Assembly: GCA_019828545.1 (NCBI GenBank)
Contig: JACVRA010000154.1
Span: forward strand, 186,001 to 250,000
Length of the DNA: 64,000 nt
From: Paracamarosporium sp. OC-R06-R3
Taxonomy: Eukaryota; Ascomycota; Dothideomycetes; Pleosporales; Didymosphaeriaceae
Direction: 5' to 3'
The position numbers and the translations under genes were made by a program. Of this stretch, positions 22,060-34,331 are shown piece by piece (positions within the stretch are counted from its first letter, which is position 1; every line of letters begins with the position of its first letter). Below the pieces are notes generated by a model that did not search any database, had not been told where the DNA came from, and saw only the letters and a list, made by a program, of their open reading frames with translations.

Positions 22060-22413
22060 GGGGAAGGCGGTGATGACGAGCAACGCGGGGCAATATCGTC
22101 ACGGCAGCGAGCCAACTGATACTCCAGGGACTAAAAAAAGTGATAGTAATTGGCAAAGGAACTTAAACTCTGAATGTGTATTGCTGTCTAGGATATGACT
22201 ACTATGTTGGTTCTGCCTGCAGCACGTGACTAACGTCTTGGCAGCGGCGCGCTAGCTTCCGCGTTGGATATGATCCAACGCTGTGAACATTGATCAACTT
22301 TGCAACTTATATACCAACGGTCACCTCTTCGCAGCTACCTTTTCCGTGCACTTGCTTATTTTGCACGTCACATTCCTGATCACGCTTGATAAAGGCTTCA
22401 AAGACTCGCAGAC
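22060..22413. promoter_or_regulatory. Divergent promoter TBCE / SF3A2 with a palindrome
   Basis: This 354-nt spacer separates two start codons on opposite strands. A perfect inverted repeat occupies 22261-22281: arms GCGTTGGAT and ATCCAACGC around a 3-nt centre. A TATA-like CTTATATACC lies about 25 nt downstream, near 22307, on the SF3A2 side. Confidence 0.6.
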
Positions 22414-23168
22414 ATGGACTATCAGGTAGGCGCTCCAAGAACTTCTTCGCGATAAATTGCTAACGCGCGTAGAACCGTGCAGGCTCCAAGTTTGGTGGCG
22501 GAGGTGTCGCCTCATCGTCCGCAACCAATGCCGATCGCCGTGAACGTCTTCGCAAGCTCGCGCTTGAGACCATCGATCTCGACAAGGACCCATACTTCTT
22601 CAAGAACCACGTCGGAAGCTTCGAATGTCGCCTTTGCTTGACGGTGCACCAGAACGATGGCTCATATCTGGCGCATACACAAGGAAGGAAGCATCAAACC
22701 AACCTCGCGCGCCGTGCTGCAAAGGAACAGAGGGAAGGCAAAAAGGACGATGTAGCGCAAACAGGCTTGCTCGCGGGTGTTCAAGTAAAGAAGAACGTCA
22801 TTAAGATCGGTCGACCTGGCTATAGAATCACAAAGGTCCGCGACCCGGTCACACGCCAAAACGGGCTCCTGTTCCAGTTTCAATTTCCAGATATCTCTCC
22901 GGGCACAATTCCTCGCGTACGCTTCATGAGCGCATACGAGCAAAAGGTGGAGGATCCGGATCCGAACTACCAGTATTTTATCGTCGCCGGCGAGCCCTAC
23001 GAGACAGTCGCAGTCAAGTTGCAGGCTCGAGAGGTCGATCGACGAGAGGGAAAGTTCTGGACCTGGTTCGACGAGGACAACAAAGAGTTCTGGTGCCAGC
23101 TCCTCTTCAAGACAGAACGAGATGAGCGCTTCAGTGCCGTTCCCGGTCTTGCTCCTGGGCGTAAGTGA
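22414..23168 (+). CDS. Splicing factor 3A subunit 2 (Prp11/Sap62-like)
   Basis: A 235-residue U2 snRNP protein of the SF3a complex, needed for pre-spliceosome formation. Exons are 22414-22425 (only four codons, MDYQ) and 22473-23168. The 47-nt intron has a GTAGGC donor, a GCTAAC branch and a TAG acceptor. A matrin-type zinc finger is visible (Cys56, Cys59, His72, His78; FECRLCLTVHQNDGSYLAH). It is preceded by the conserved LALETIDLDKDPYFFKNH and followed by the conserved domain with IKIGRPGYRITKVRDP and YEQKVEDPDPNYQYF. The long proline-rich tail of animal SF3A2 is absent, as in yeasts and other fungi. The tiny first exon is easily missed. Confidence 0.95.
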
Positions 23169-26100
23169 AGAAAGACGAGTTCAAGTCACGTGTTCTCGAC
23201 ACAGCAGGCAATTTTGAGGCCACCTAATACACTAGCCCATGAATTGAATGGCGAGCGGTAGGTGAAGGATGGGCGGCCCGGTAGAGATGGATACCATGAC
23301 GAGGCCTGCATCATGCAGGCCAGGCCATGTCTAACAAGCACTAAAGCCGGAACATTACCGAGCTCTGCTTCGAGGCCCTAAATTCGGAAATGCTTGGATC
23401 ATGTCAAGTTGTAGGTAGCGCCTTGCACAACCAATGTATGACTCCAGTTGACGGAAAATTAGTCGACAACGGAGAAACTCAGTTTCTAGCCCTTGTGTTG
23501 GTGAATCTATTTCTGGCAACCTGACGCTTTTACGATGCCCGATTGCATGCCCTAACAATTCGCACTCTAAGTGAACAAAGCTTTTCCCAAAGCGAGATTG
23601 CCAGGTATAGGCGCCGCCCATTGGTCCGCCGGCCTTCGTGGATGCTCAACGAGAACCCACCTCGAAGCAAGTCCGGATCCTGCGAACCTAACACTCTCTA
23701 TTCTACCGGCTACTGGATCCGAGTCTGCTGGACCGTCTTGTTCAATAGCATACATGCCTGGGTCATGTAGCGGGCATGCTTCTCTAAGCTGTTTGGGTAT
23801 CCCGCGTCAATTTGATCTCACATTAAGTAAACTTGCGACTCCAGGAATAGCTTTCGATCCAATTCATTGTTATCGCAATTGTACGAGCTTCTCGTCGGGT
23901 GCAGAAGCGCTAACAGCTCCAATCAACGATGCTCAAGCAAACTTGGGATATGTAGTCATATGACCTTTTGGGAAAGCACGAACAGTGACCCATGGCGCAA
24001 CCTTGCAAGAGCATCTCATGCCTCCTTCAGCCATGTTTGGCACCTGATCGATGGGCGATAGCAGGATGCTTTCTCACGTTTTCATTCGCTATGCTAGACT
24101 CAGACATTCAACAAAGCTGCTCTTGCCCCGCTGCACCTTTCCTGCACAAAGTGGAGCCTCCCGCCTATCTTCGGGTAATCCGTTCACTCCAGAGATCTGG
24201 AACTCCAGTGTCCATCCGCGCAAAAGCAACCTTAGCCTCGCCGCGTCGTAGCCAGTGTCGGCGGGGGTGCTAATCGTCAAGTCCAACGTACTGGGGATTC
24301 CGGCTGCGATGAGCACAAGAGAAGAAATGATGACTCGGCCGCGCTTTCCTGCAGAGAATTCGCTCTAGACTTCTCCAGAGCCGCCGTCAGGACCGTCTTT
24401 TCACGCCGATATCGTTGAAACTACTCAAATGTTTGTTGACGCCACCACGGTGAACGATCACATGCCATTGTATCTGCTTCACGTTCTCCACCATGACCGT
24501 CTATAATTGCTAGGTTACCTGCTAGGTTGAATGTTGATTATACGTCACCGATCTCCGCACTTGCTCGACGACTATCCTCGGAAGAAGCCGGCGAACTTCA
24601 CCGCCAAAGCTGTGCAACACGGACTTGCAGGATGTTGTTCGAGCCGACCCGAGCCATAAGGACGACGTCGTGCTACAGTCCACAAGCTATCCGTTAGGTG
24701 GTGGTTTAGTAGAAATGCCAAGTATTTCCTTTGAGTACTGTTTCTACATGAAACGTATATCGGAAGCCACTGTTAAGAGTGGACTGGCCTCGCCCGTCCA
24801 CCCACCCATACCGCGTGGGACTTGATGCAGCACCCCGCCTGCTTCCGCAGACCCACTAACAGGTATATACAGTGTCTCAAACTTGCGAGTCGACATCCCA
24901 GGAAAGTGGCTCAGCCTGGCTACTATTGGCACCGGTTTCGTTATCAGATGATCACCATATTCCATGGCAGAACATCAGTTGAGGCGGCGCGCCTAGTGGC
25001 AAATGGTAGTCGCCTTGGACTCGCAATCGACCGTTTCAACTGCCTGTCAAACAGAAGCCTCGCTAATGTGGAAGCAACCGAGAGACATGACAAATGGACT
25101 GCAAATCTAGACGCCACTCTCGACTACAGCAAGCACCTAAAAGGTCTTTACACTGCCTTGTTCGAACGCTACTCGTGGGGCTGACTTCTCTGGACACCAA
25201 CAAGCTATCTCTTGCGCTTGATCGGTCTTCGCTGTCTCGCACATCCCACCCAAATTGGATGACTCAACAAAAGATGCTACATGTGCTGAGAGCGAGACGA
25301 CCGTTACTTTCCTTTGTCTTGCAAGGGTTCTTCCGAAGCCATTGTGGGCACCCTGGCTGATTTACGACGGAGACATTGTTGCCCCCTGTCTAGGTCTATC
25401 ACGAGGCGTACATACCAGTCAGTCGGTCCTTTAGGTTCGAGCTAGATCATCTGCACGCCGGCAATGACAGGCCGGGGAGGACTAATTGTTGCAAGCTTTG
25501 AGTTAGATGGGTAGACGTTAGTACGAATCTTGAATGGCATTTTTTCAGATAAAGTCGACATTGCAAGGTCAAGCTGCGTCTCAGTCGGCCCAGGATGTGC
25601 AGGGGATCCACAACGTACAAGCAGCCAAACTAGGCTTGACTGATGCCGGGACCCTGCAGAAGAGCTCAGATGACAAAGTTGCAACTGAGACATGGACCAC
25701 AGTCGCACACAGTTCCCGAGGACGCGTCGGAGCCGCGCCAGCTGCAGAAGGGTGCGAGCTAGCTGAGTGAGCTGATTCTGGGGAAGACGAATACGCCACT
25801 TACGGATTGGGAATTATCGATGATATGCACACTCGCTTGCTCAGTTCAGATGTCTACTTGGACTGGCACTGGCAGCGACGACGCTTAGCCACGGGCATGA
25901 TGGAGGCATGGTTAGGCAGGATGCGGACTGGCGTTTCACGGCCCCGCCAGGTTGCTTCGGCGCCTGGTGCGGAAGCGATGCGAGATACAAGCATGGTACG
26001 ACGGGCGGAGATCGAGCACAGACACAGGGAAGGGCTCACTGACTCCCTGTCGGGGCGGGACGAATCGTGGGACGGATCGAGCCTCGCGCTCAGTCTCGTG

Positions 26101-27719
26101 TCCAAACAGAGCAGCGAGACCCAGTGCAGGCTATTGACTCACGGGCGGGCTGCCCAAAGAGTAGGAAGAGAGCCCGGAACAGCGGAAAGTTCAGACTGCC
26201 GTCAGTGGTCCAGCTGCGGGCGTGCATAGAGGACGGCGAGGGCAGCAGCATCGGCCAAGGCTAGCAGTAGGCAGGAAACGGATTGCACCTCGAGTGGGCC
26301 CCCAGATTGGCCGGCAGAGGCGGGGATCGTCGCGTCGATAAAGCTGCGGTCGGCGGGATGTGCAAGCAGGCATTCGGGGACGACGACCGGGGTGGGGTCT
26401 ATTACTTTCCAGAAGTGATATTGTCAACCTGCTCGATCCGGCTGGTGCGGCAAAGGCGTGGGCGGCAGCAGAGGGCTCGCTGGGAGTCAGACGATATGGC
26501 TGGCTTGATAGCGGAGGTGAATGCATGACCACGGCCGCTTATGCATGCGTCTGCTAGGCTGCTGCGGGCGGCGACCATGATTCGGCGTGACCTGTGGCCA
26601 TCAGCAGCGTCTGCGGGCATGAGTGGACGGTGCAGGCAGCCGTTGGGCGGAGGGGAGAGGCGAGAGGCGAGAGGCGAGAGGGAGAGGGGAGAGAGAGGGC
26701 GTCACAGCATTGAGGCGTCATGGAGCAGCGAGCAGCGAGCAGCAGGCAAGCAACCAAGCGACCATGCAACCATGCAACCATGCAACCAAGCAGCCATCCA
26801 TGCAGAGCGGCCAGCGGTGCCACGGCTCGGTGGAGCGTATCTCGGTGCGGAGCTAGCAGCAGCGTAGCTTCGTCGACGAGCATGCACGTAATGAATATGG
26901 ACGCGCCGCCGCACATTACAGCCACACCCATGCAGTCGCCTACGTCTCCAGAGCGGGCCGAGCTGGCTCTGCCCTCAGCCATGCCGCCGCCCTGGTGATT
27001 CGCCATACATATTGACGCCGTAGCCACTCGAAGCCCGCCGCTGCTCTCCACGCGTTCTGTGCGCGGGCCGGGAATCTCGCAGCCCCTACAGCGGCTACCA
27101 GCAGCGACCAGCAGCGCCTGGGCGGTGCATCATCGCGCCCGCATTCCACCGCCGGTACCATTCCTCCTGTCACCCTGTCATCGCTCCCCCCAAGCCGCCC
27201 TCACGTGGCAGCCTTACTATCCGCTGCTATCACCCAGGCTGCTCCACCTCGCCAGCTTCATCTGGCTACCTCCAAGGCTTCGTCTGCTGCACCGCGCCCG
27301 CTGCCTGCCCAAGCCTGCCTCCCAGCCTGTGCGACTCCAGCCTGCCGACCTTGCATCGTCCTCCAGCCTGAGTCGCCGCGCCCTGCTGCTCGACGGCGCT
27401 AAGCGTTCGCCATCGCCGAGCAAGAGTTTGCGCTCGGATCTGGCTGCGCGGCCGGCTCGTCTTCGGTACCCACTGCAGCTCGCCGCCTCTGCCTCGCGTC
27501 CGCGACCCGCACCTCGCACCTCACCTCACGTCAACCGCGACCGCGACCCGCATGCTCTGCCCGTCGCGCTGCGCCTCGCGACCCGGACCGCCTCTGCATC
27601 GCGCATTCACACACAACACTCCCCGCCGCCCCCGTTTGCCCTGCCCGTGCATTGGACGCGACGACGACGACGAGTAGCTACCTGCGAGCTCGGCCGCTCG
27701 CTCCTCGCGGACGGCTGGA
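23169..27719. other. 4.5-kb gene-free interval
   Basis: I see no supported gene. Open frames of up to about 140 codons occur but lack domain patterns, consistent splice partners or recognisable similarity. The part from 23.2 to 26 kb is unremarkable unique sequence. Short 7-8 nt tandem repeats occur at 26655-26784. From about 27050 to 27719 it is C-rich and pyrimidine-biased, like a promoter or long 5' leader of the Rsc7-like gene. A 256-codon frame at 27059-27829 is in the wrong phase for that gene. Confidence 0.5.
26655..26784. repeat. Cluster of 7-8 nt tandem repeats
   Basis: Three different short tandem repeats lie close together: GAGAGGC (three perfect copies and one variant, 26655-26682), GAGCAGC (three copies, 26723-26743) and ACCATGCA (three copies, 26761-26784). 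The stretch 26645-26699 is almost pure purine on the plus strand. Confidence 0.8.
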
Positions 27720-30027
27720 ATGTATTCGGTGCACCCCGTCCAAACCATGTCCAACGGTGCTATCGGCAACGGCCTCATCATGGACCCGTCGGGCACCATC
27801 AATCCGCAGGCCCTGAATCCTGCAGGTAAGAGATGATTTTTTTTTCCTCTTCACGAGCCTCGCGCGCGCAAACGTCGCGATTGTTGCACGACCCCATCAA
27901 CAGCAGCACCGTGACGGGGCGCGTCTGTTACATCCGCTGCTGCGCCTGCTGCTGTTCAGCCTGCTAATCTTTTCTCGTGTTAGATGTCCTCGGAGGGCCC
28001 CAGCAGGTCGTTGCACAACAGGCGGCACGAGGCGTCAAACGCAGCCGTACACCGGAGGACAGCTATGCTGATTTACAAACGGGCGAGAACGGAGACGGTA
28101 CGTCGATGGCTCCAAAGCAGCCGCCCGTTGCAGAGCCTGCGGGCTCAATCAATCCCACTTGACTAATGCGGAAGGTGCAGATGACAGCAGCCGTAGGAAA
28201 CGCGGTCGCCCGCCCAAGCCTACCAAGGTCTCCTACTCCGAAAATGACAACTGTGGGTCGCACCCGCCGCATACCCCTTCGTACAATGCGTCCGCCCCAC
28301 CCGTCCAAACACCGCAGCTACAGGCCACACCACTCCCGCAAGCATCTCCGCCTCAGGCGTCTCCCCCAGCCAAATCTACCCCTACCAAAAATACCGTGAT
28401 CAAGGCGCTTCCCACCGTTAGGGACCACACAACTGATCAGCTGAATCCTGAAGGGGACGAATACCTGCCCCGCGAAAAGGACGAAGCCGGCGAGAACAAG
28501 GTTACCCCAACAGGACACCCACTTGACGGAAGAGAATATCGGTGCCGCACCTTCTTCGTTCCAAACCGAGGAAACAAGCTATTTATGCTTGCAACCGAGT
28601 GCGCTCGCATTCTGGGGTACCGAGACTCATATCTCCTGTTCAACAAGAACAGGTCGCTGTACAAGATTATCGCGACGCAACCAGAGAAAGACGATCTGAT
28701 TCACCAGGAGATTCTTCCATACTCCTATCGATCACGTCAAATCGCCATTGTAACAGCGCGATCCATGTTCCGGCAGTTTGGCAGCAGGCTTATTGTCAAT
28801 GGCCGACGAGTACGTGACGATTATTGGGAGAGCAAGGCTAGGAAACAAGGATTCACCGAAGAAGACGCAGCAGGGGAGAAGAGGCCTGGTGCAGCAAGAG
28901 CTCGCGAAGCAGCTGCAGCCGAAGCAAGCCATGCCGGTGGACACCTAGCTTTCGCACACACTGGGGCATACACAGGCAAACTAGACCAGGACTACTTGGG
29001 AGCGGCTGTGAATCCTTTGCAACCATTCGGTGGATTGACACCCGCACCAGGCACGATGCCTTCCGCAAACCCAGAGCCATTTGACCAGCGGACGACTACA
29101 GACCTACAGCCACGAAGCTATGCTGGCGTCCAGCGCCCGCGACACGAGCTCTCAGGAGTACCATATCAGGATGTGACGCGGCCGACCCCTTCTGGTGAGA
29201 TCTTGAACCAAGCTAGTCAAAGTGCCGAGTACAACAAACAGCTTGAACAACAGAGAAAGAATCGTAAACAATATCTCGACGATATATGGGCACGACCACA
29301 CGAGCCGCCGCCACCTGCTGAACGTCCAGGCACTGCGGACGCCAACAATGTAGCTCAGCCGACGCAGGCTACACAATCGCCGCACATTTCTTCAGCAAAT
29401 ACTGTGGTCGGGGTTGGCCAATACGGTCTTGCTGCTCAGACTCCACAAAGACCCGGACAGGCTACGGGCGCACCTGGATATCGACCACAGCAGCATCCCC
29501 AGAACATGGTGCCGTCACCTATGACACAACAACACACACCCATGAGACCTGACCAGATGCACCGGCGTCCTCCAAGCATGAACTTGCCTCAAGGGATGAA
29601 CCCAGCGGCCATGGCACAGGCCGGCATGCTACCCAATGTTGGTCAGAACCCAAGCCACGGCTATCCACCACAGCATATGTGGCAACAAGCGCCGCCACAA
29701 CCATCGCCGCTCTCGCAGCAGCACAATATGCAAGCATATGCTCGGCCTCCACAACAAAGCCCTCATCCCCAACAGTCGCCTATGCACGCATCGCCGCAGC
29801 TCCACCATCCTCAGAGCAGCGGTTCGATGCACGGAACCCCTGTACAGCAGTACCAGACCATGAATTCCATGGGAGATCCTGGATTCCCAGCTATGGGCCA
29901 GAACCCATATCAGCCGAGTCCTAGCCCTCACCAATTCATGCAACATCAAAGCACTGCTGCACAGCAGCCAGGAATGCCAGGGTGGGCACCAAACCAGGCC
30001 CCGCAGCAGGGCTGGCCGACATATTAG
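27720..30027 (+). CDS. Rsc7/Swp82-like subunit of SWI/SNF-type chromatin remodeller
   Basis: A 688-residue nuclear protein of the Rsc7/Swp82 (Npl6) family, a subunit of RSC or SWI/SNF remodelling complexes. Exons are 27720-27825, 27984-28097 and 28181-30027. Introns are 158 and 83 nt, longer than the local norm, and all junctions are phase 1. An AT-hook-like RKRGRPPKP lies near residue 80. The family domain (about residues 160-310) reads GREYRCRTFFVPNRGNKLFMLATE (quoted here only as a landmark in parts: GREYRCRTFFVP, ECARILGYRDSYLLF, TARSMFRQFGSRLIVNGRRV). The C-terminal 350 residues are Gln/Pro/Met-rich low complexity. A second in-frame ATG at 27747 could also serve as start. It is isolated, with over 4 kb of gene-free DNA on both sides. 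Confidence 0.9.
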
Positions 30028-33000
30028 GCGATTTGCTATTCAATGTTCCAGCCTGAAGTCTCAAATTCCCTCTGCTTGGATCAAAGGGAACATCAAGCAC
30101 GTTGTTTGCTGAGCAACATGTTGCGTATACTTATCAACTCTCAAACGCAGGAGCCACTGCAGCGATAGCAATAGTCCGCCCGGAGCCCGGGCTACGGATC
30201 CATTGTAAGTCCCAGCCTAGAAGGGGTTCAGCACGCTTCTGCATCGATGTGACTAGGCAGAATGAGATAGGAGCTACGAGAGCCTTGCAAAGTCCTTGAG
30301 CTTCTGCCGCTCGCATCCTTCCAGTGTGGGGCGGCATCCCGGGATCCGAGTATTTGCGTCTGTATGCTCCATGGAATGTTTCCCTGCTAGGACATAGTCA
30401 ATTACCGCAGTGCCGTTCCGTTTTCGGTTTGCTTTCAATGGAGTCTTGCGCAATCTCAACTCTTACGCTGGGCTTGATGCACGGTTAGAGCATATGCTAC
30501 GACGTCTCACGAGATGACCTCAACGACCAATCACGTCAGACGATGACACGGGTTCGCGAGCCGGCTTTTCTCAGCGCACATGGAATTGAGGCATTTTCGG
30601 CATTACTTTTCTTCGTTGTACAGTTTAGCGTGGTCACGCTGTTCACGTTCACTACGCACATACTGCATCTGCGACCTCTGGTCCTTCGTTTACTGGCTTC
30701 GCATACATGCAGCTGAATTGGATTAAGGAGTTCTGCATGGCACTCTTCGTGTGCATTTTGTTGGTGGTTGCCGCTCTGCATCATGGAGCAGTATGGCTTG
30801 CTTCGAGTTCATAACATCAGATTGCACTTTGTTTCTCTTCTCGTTTCGGCATTACTCCCCTCGCACCGGTGGTTTGGTTGTAGCGTCGTTGCAGCACCTG
30901 ATTCCCCCAATACCACACATTTCTGCAGGAGTTTTCGTTTGAGTGTCATGGTCACAACTTGCATATTGGGTAACTGTCTATCTAGCTGGCTAGCTGTTTG
31001 GCGGACTAGAGTACATGCAGGCTTGGTCTTAGGATTGGAATTGGGATTCGGGCGCAACCGCCATGGAAATCTGGTTATGGATCAGTCGGATATGCCGGGA
31101 CGGTGGGACGGCATGTATGCATGGCATGCATGCAATGCTCGAGGTTTCTTTAACCCCCTCCCCCCTATCCCTTAATATTAATACTATTGTTTTCCTCCCT
31201 GCAGGTACGGGCCTCATGCGGTGCTTGATCGCCAGAAACACGAGAGCGAGCGCATCCTCGTGACTGTACTCGCAGCATTTTAGACACACGGGTGCACGCT
31301 AGTCCAATCGCATGTCACGGCTCCTTGACTGAAGGCCACCCGTTCGCAACCTGTTCGCAGCTCGCCGTGATGCGCTGGCACGCCTCGTTTCGCTTCGCCG
31401 GCCGCCCGCCGCCCGCTCCATCCTCCCATCCTCCCACCTCCCAGCCCAATCTCATCTCGCGCACGTACACATGTACACACGCACGCACGCACATCATCCC
31501 AACCCGCACCCTGGCCCCCGTTCCCTCCCCTCCCCTCCCCCGACCCCATCCGCCGCGCCCTCGCGTGGCGGCCGTGCCACACTCCTGCCCTGTCCTGCCC
31601 TGTCGTGACGTGTACACCTCAGCCGGGATGCCATGTCCTGACGTGTCCCGTCGTGCCCATTCCGCGCGTTAGTCCACTCCACCGAGTTCCTCGACACGCG
31701 CCTCGCACGCGCGGCGGAAGGAGCTCCGGCGCAAGATACGCGAGGTGCTTGCTGGTTGCGATCGGCGGGCGGGTCGACGGCGTGCGTGGGGCGCGCTGCG
31801 TGCGTTGGCGGTTGCGCTTGAGCATGCATGTGCGGGTCGTGGGTTTGTGGAGAGGGGTGCTGGGTGTGGTACGGGTCTGTGGTGTGGAGATCTTGGTTGG
31901 TCTTGGTGGTGGTGGTGGTGGTTTGGTTCCGGGCTAGGTACCTACCGTACTGTAGGGCTGATGCATGCGGTGCGGTGCGGGCGGTGGCCTGGCCCGGTAC
32001 CGTGGATGGATGATGGGAGGTTGCGTTAGTGAGCGTGAGGGGAAAGGTATTCATGACAGCGTGATCTGGGTGTTGCTGAGTATCGCGGCGTATCGCGTCG
32101 TATCGAACGCTTGCTGGACATCGCGTGGACTCTGTCTGCGCGTCAGCTCGCGTCAGCGTCGCGTTGCGCTTCGTTGCGTTGCGCTGCTAAACTTTGTTCC
32201 CTAGTCCCAATATCGTCGGACGGGCACGAGGAGGGACAAGATTTCCCCTGCCCTGTTCTGCGCTCGACTGGGAGGAGTAACATGGAGATGCAGCTCAATC
32301 GGGTAATCGCTAGACAGGCTAGAACAGCTCTCATCCCAACACATCACATCGCATCACATGCAGGCATCCCGCCTATACCAAACCAAATCTAATCAAACCA
32401 AAGTAAAACAAAACAAGTTTCTGCGCATAATCCACAGCCCTAAAGTCAAGGGGGTCATGGTACATATCAAACTAATCCCGTACATGCCTCCAACTAGGCT
32501 TAGACCCACCCTCGACGCCCCGGCGGTACGTACCGCGCCACTCACACCCGTCTGCATTCGACATGACGGGAAACCACTAACTTCTTCGGAACACACAGAT
32601 TCGAGCTAGGTGCTGGCGTCGATGGGGTCGTGCAAGTTATACCCCAAGTGGAACGACGAGACTAGGTCTGCAAAGTAGGTTTTCGTCTGCTCACGTCGCC
32701 GAGGTAGGGTGCCGAGGTGCGTGTTTGGCGGTGGAGAGGACGATGGATGAGGTTACGGTTGGGCGGGTCGGTGGTAACGGGGAGCCGAGGGTGTGGATAC
32801 GTTGATAGGGCTCGGGGGTTTGCCGGGTTTGGGTTGGGGTTAGTGGAGCGTGGCTGGATTGGGATGGTCGATGGATTGGGTAAAGGTTGTTGTGGTTGTG
32901 GTGCGGAGATGGCATGGGATAGGCGTGGCGAGTAGATGGAAGGTTGGTGAAGTAAGTTTGTTTGGTCACGGTGGTGTGATGGGTGCGGAGAGTCCGATCC

Positions 33001-34331
33001 TCGAGTGCTTGAAGGGATGTGTTTGTGGCTTGGTTGGAAAGTATAATTGCGAGGGTTTAAGTTTAGTTGAGAAGGGGCAAGGTGGGGATGAGAAGTTGGA
33101 GTATGTGCGTTGCGATGGGAGTTGGTGCTTTCGTTGTTTCTGTCATGGGACGGACGTGCATCTATGTCTGATCCAGAGCGTGGTATCAACTAGTGAACTC
33201 GTGGCTGGAGTCGTGTGATGATTGTTGGGGTCTCATGAATGATGACATGTTCAGCGCCTTCGCTACATTCAGTTTCAATGAAGGGGTAAGCTTTCCCAAG
33301 AAGTACATTGCTTGCAATACTTCCTCTTTCAATCGTGTTTGCCCGACTACATCACTCTGGCGCATTTTGGCAAGCCAATGATCAGAGCTTTTACCAAAGG
33401 AGGACCAGGAGTCGAAAAAGTTACAACACTCTGAACAGTCGCAACATTCTGAACAATCATCAGCTTTGCACAGCTCAAGAGTTAAGGTCAGCGGCTCCAG
33501 CAGACTACACTCTCCGGAGCGATCTCAGTGATTCTACCGAAAACGTCATACAAACGACAGTCTTCTTCGAAAATCAGTATTGTATCCTGGAGAGAATTGA
33601 AATACCAAGCGCACAGAAAGGCATTTTAAAAAGAGGAGTTCATGAAGTATCACTCGCCAGTGTCCGGAGGAATGCTTGTAGTACGATCGATCGATAACGA
33701 CAACTATCCCAACGAAGATCTCCAATAACTTGACCAAGGCAGTCAATTACGCATTTTTACTTGTTGATCGATTAACTTATGCCTTGGTCCAACCATGGTA
33801 GGAGCTGATCTCGAGTCTCTATATATAATCGTCAACTCGAGAACATGTCTGCGACAGCGACTTCAAGATACACGTACTGTCACTATGTATAGTACATCCA
33901 GCGGTACCACATGCCATCCAATCCACGCAGCTCGTTATCTCCGTATGGTAAGCAAAGGGGGCTAGGGTTGTGATGAAACTTTTTGTTGGTAATAAGGCGA
34001 GAATGACTGGCTATGAGGCTTGGAAAGCTGAGCAGTATGCTGCACCTTAGCAGCTTACGGCGTAGCGCGTGACCCTGAGCCACCGATACTCTCTCCGCGA
34101 TGTTCTATTCGAGCCTTACTAATTCTCTAGAGCTTATGTACACACGAACATCTGTGGCTCAAGCCTCGATGATCGCGGGGCTTGAACGCCGTTAATACCG
34201 TTCACAGAGCCTCTTCTAGGGTTGCAGTACCCTAGGCCCCCACATGAACGCCTCATAACTATTTATCATGCGCCGCCATATCCAGCGCTGACTTGGCTTG
34301 CTTCCTTTGACTTTCAACGATACAAGATAAG
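30028..34331. other. 4.3-kb gene-free interval
   Basis: No supported gene. A C-rich stretch with CT-runs and a short (ACGC)n run lies at about 31380-31570, and G/T-rich sequence at 31840-31930 and 32720-32900. Long frames across these parts (for example 186 codons on the minus strand at 31494-32054) consist of biased low-complexity residues. A TATA-like TCTATATATAATC between two CTCGAG hexamers lies near 33811-33842, but only a 15-codon frame follows it. Confidence 0.5.

Noticed and set aside
27059..27829. 256-codon plus-strand frame upstream of the Rsc7-like gene
   Set aside because: It is out of phase with the Rsc7-like start exon, rich in Arg/Pro/Ser/Leu as expected from C-rich leader DNA, and has no domain pattern.
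31494..32054. 186-codon minus-strand frame
   Set aside because: Biased His/Thr/Pro/Arg sequence from low-complexity DNA, with no start context, splice partner or similarity I can recognise.
33811..33895. TATA-like element between two CTCGAG sites followed by a 15-codon frame
   Set aside because: A single short frame with no further support is too weak to call a gene or promoter.
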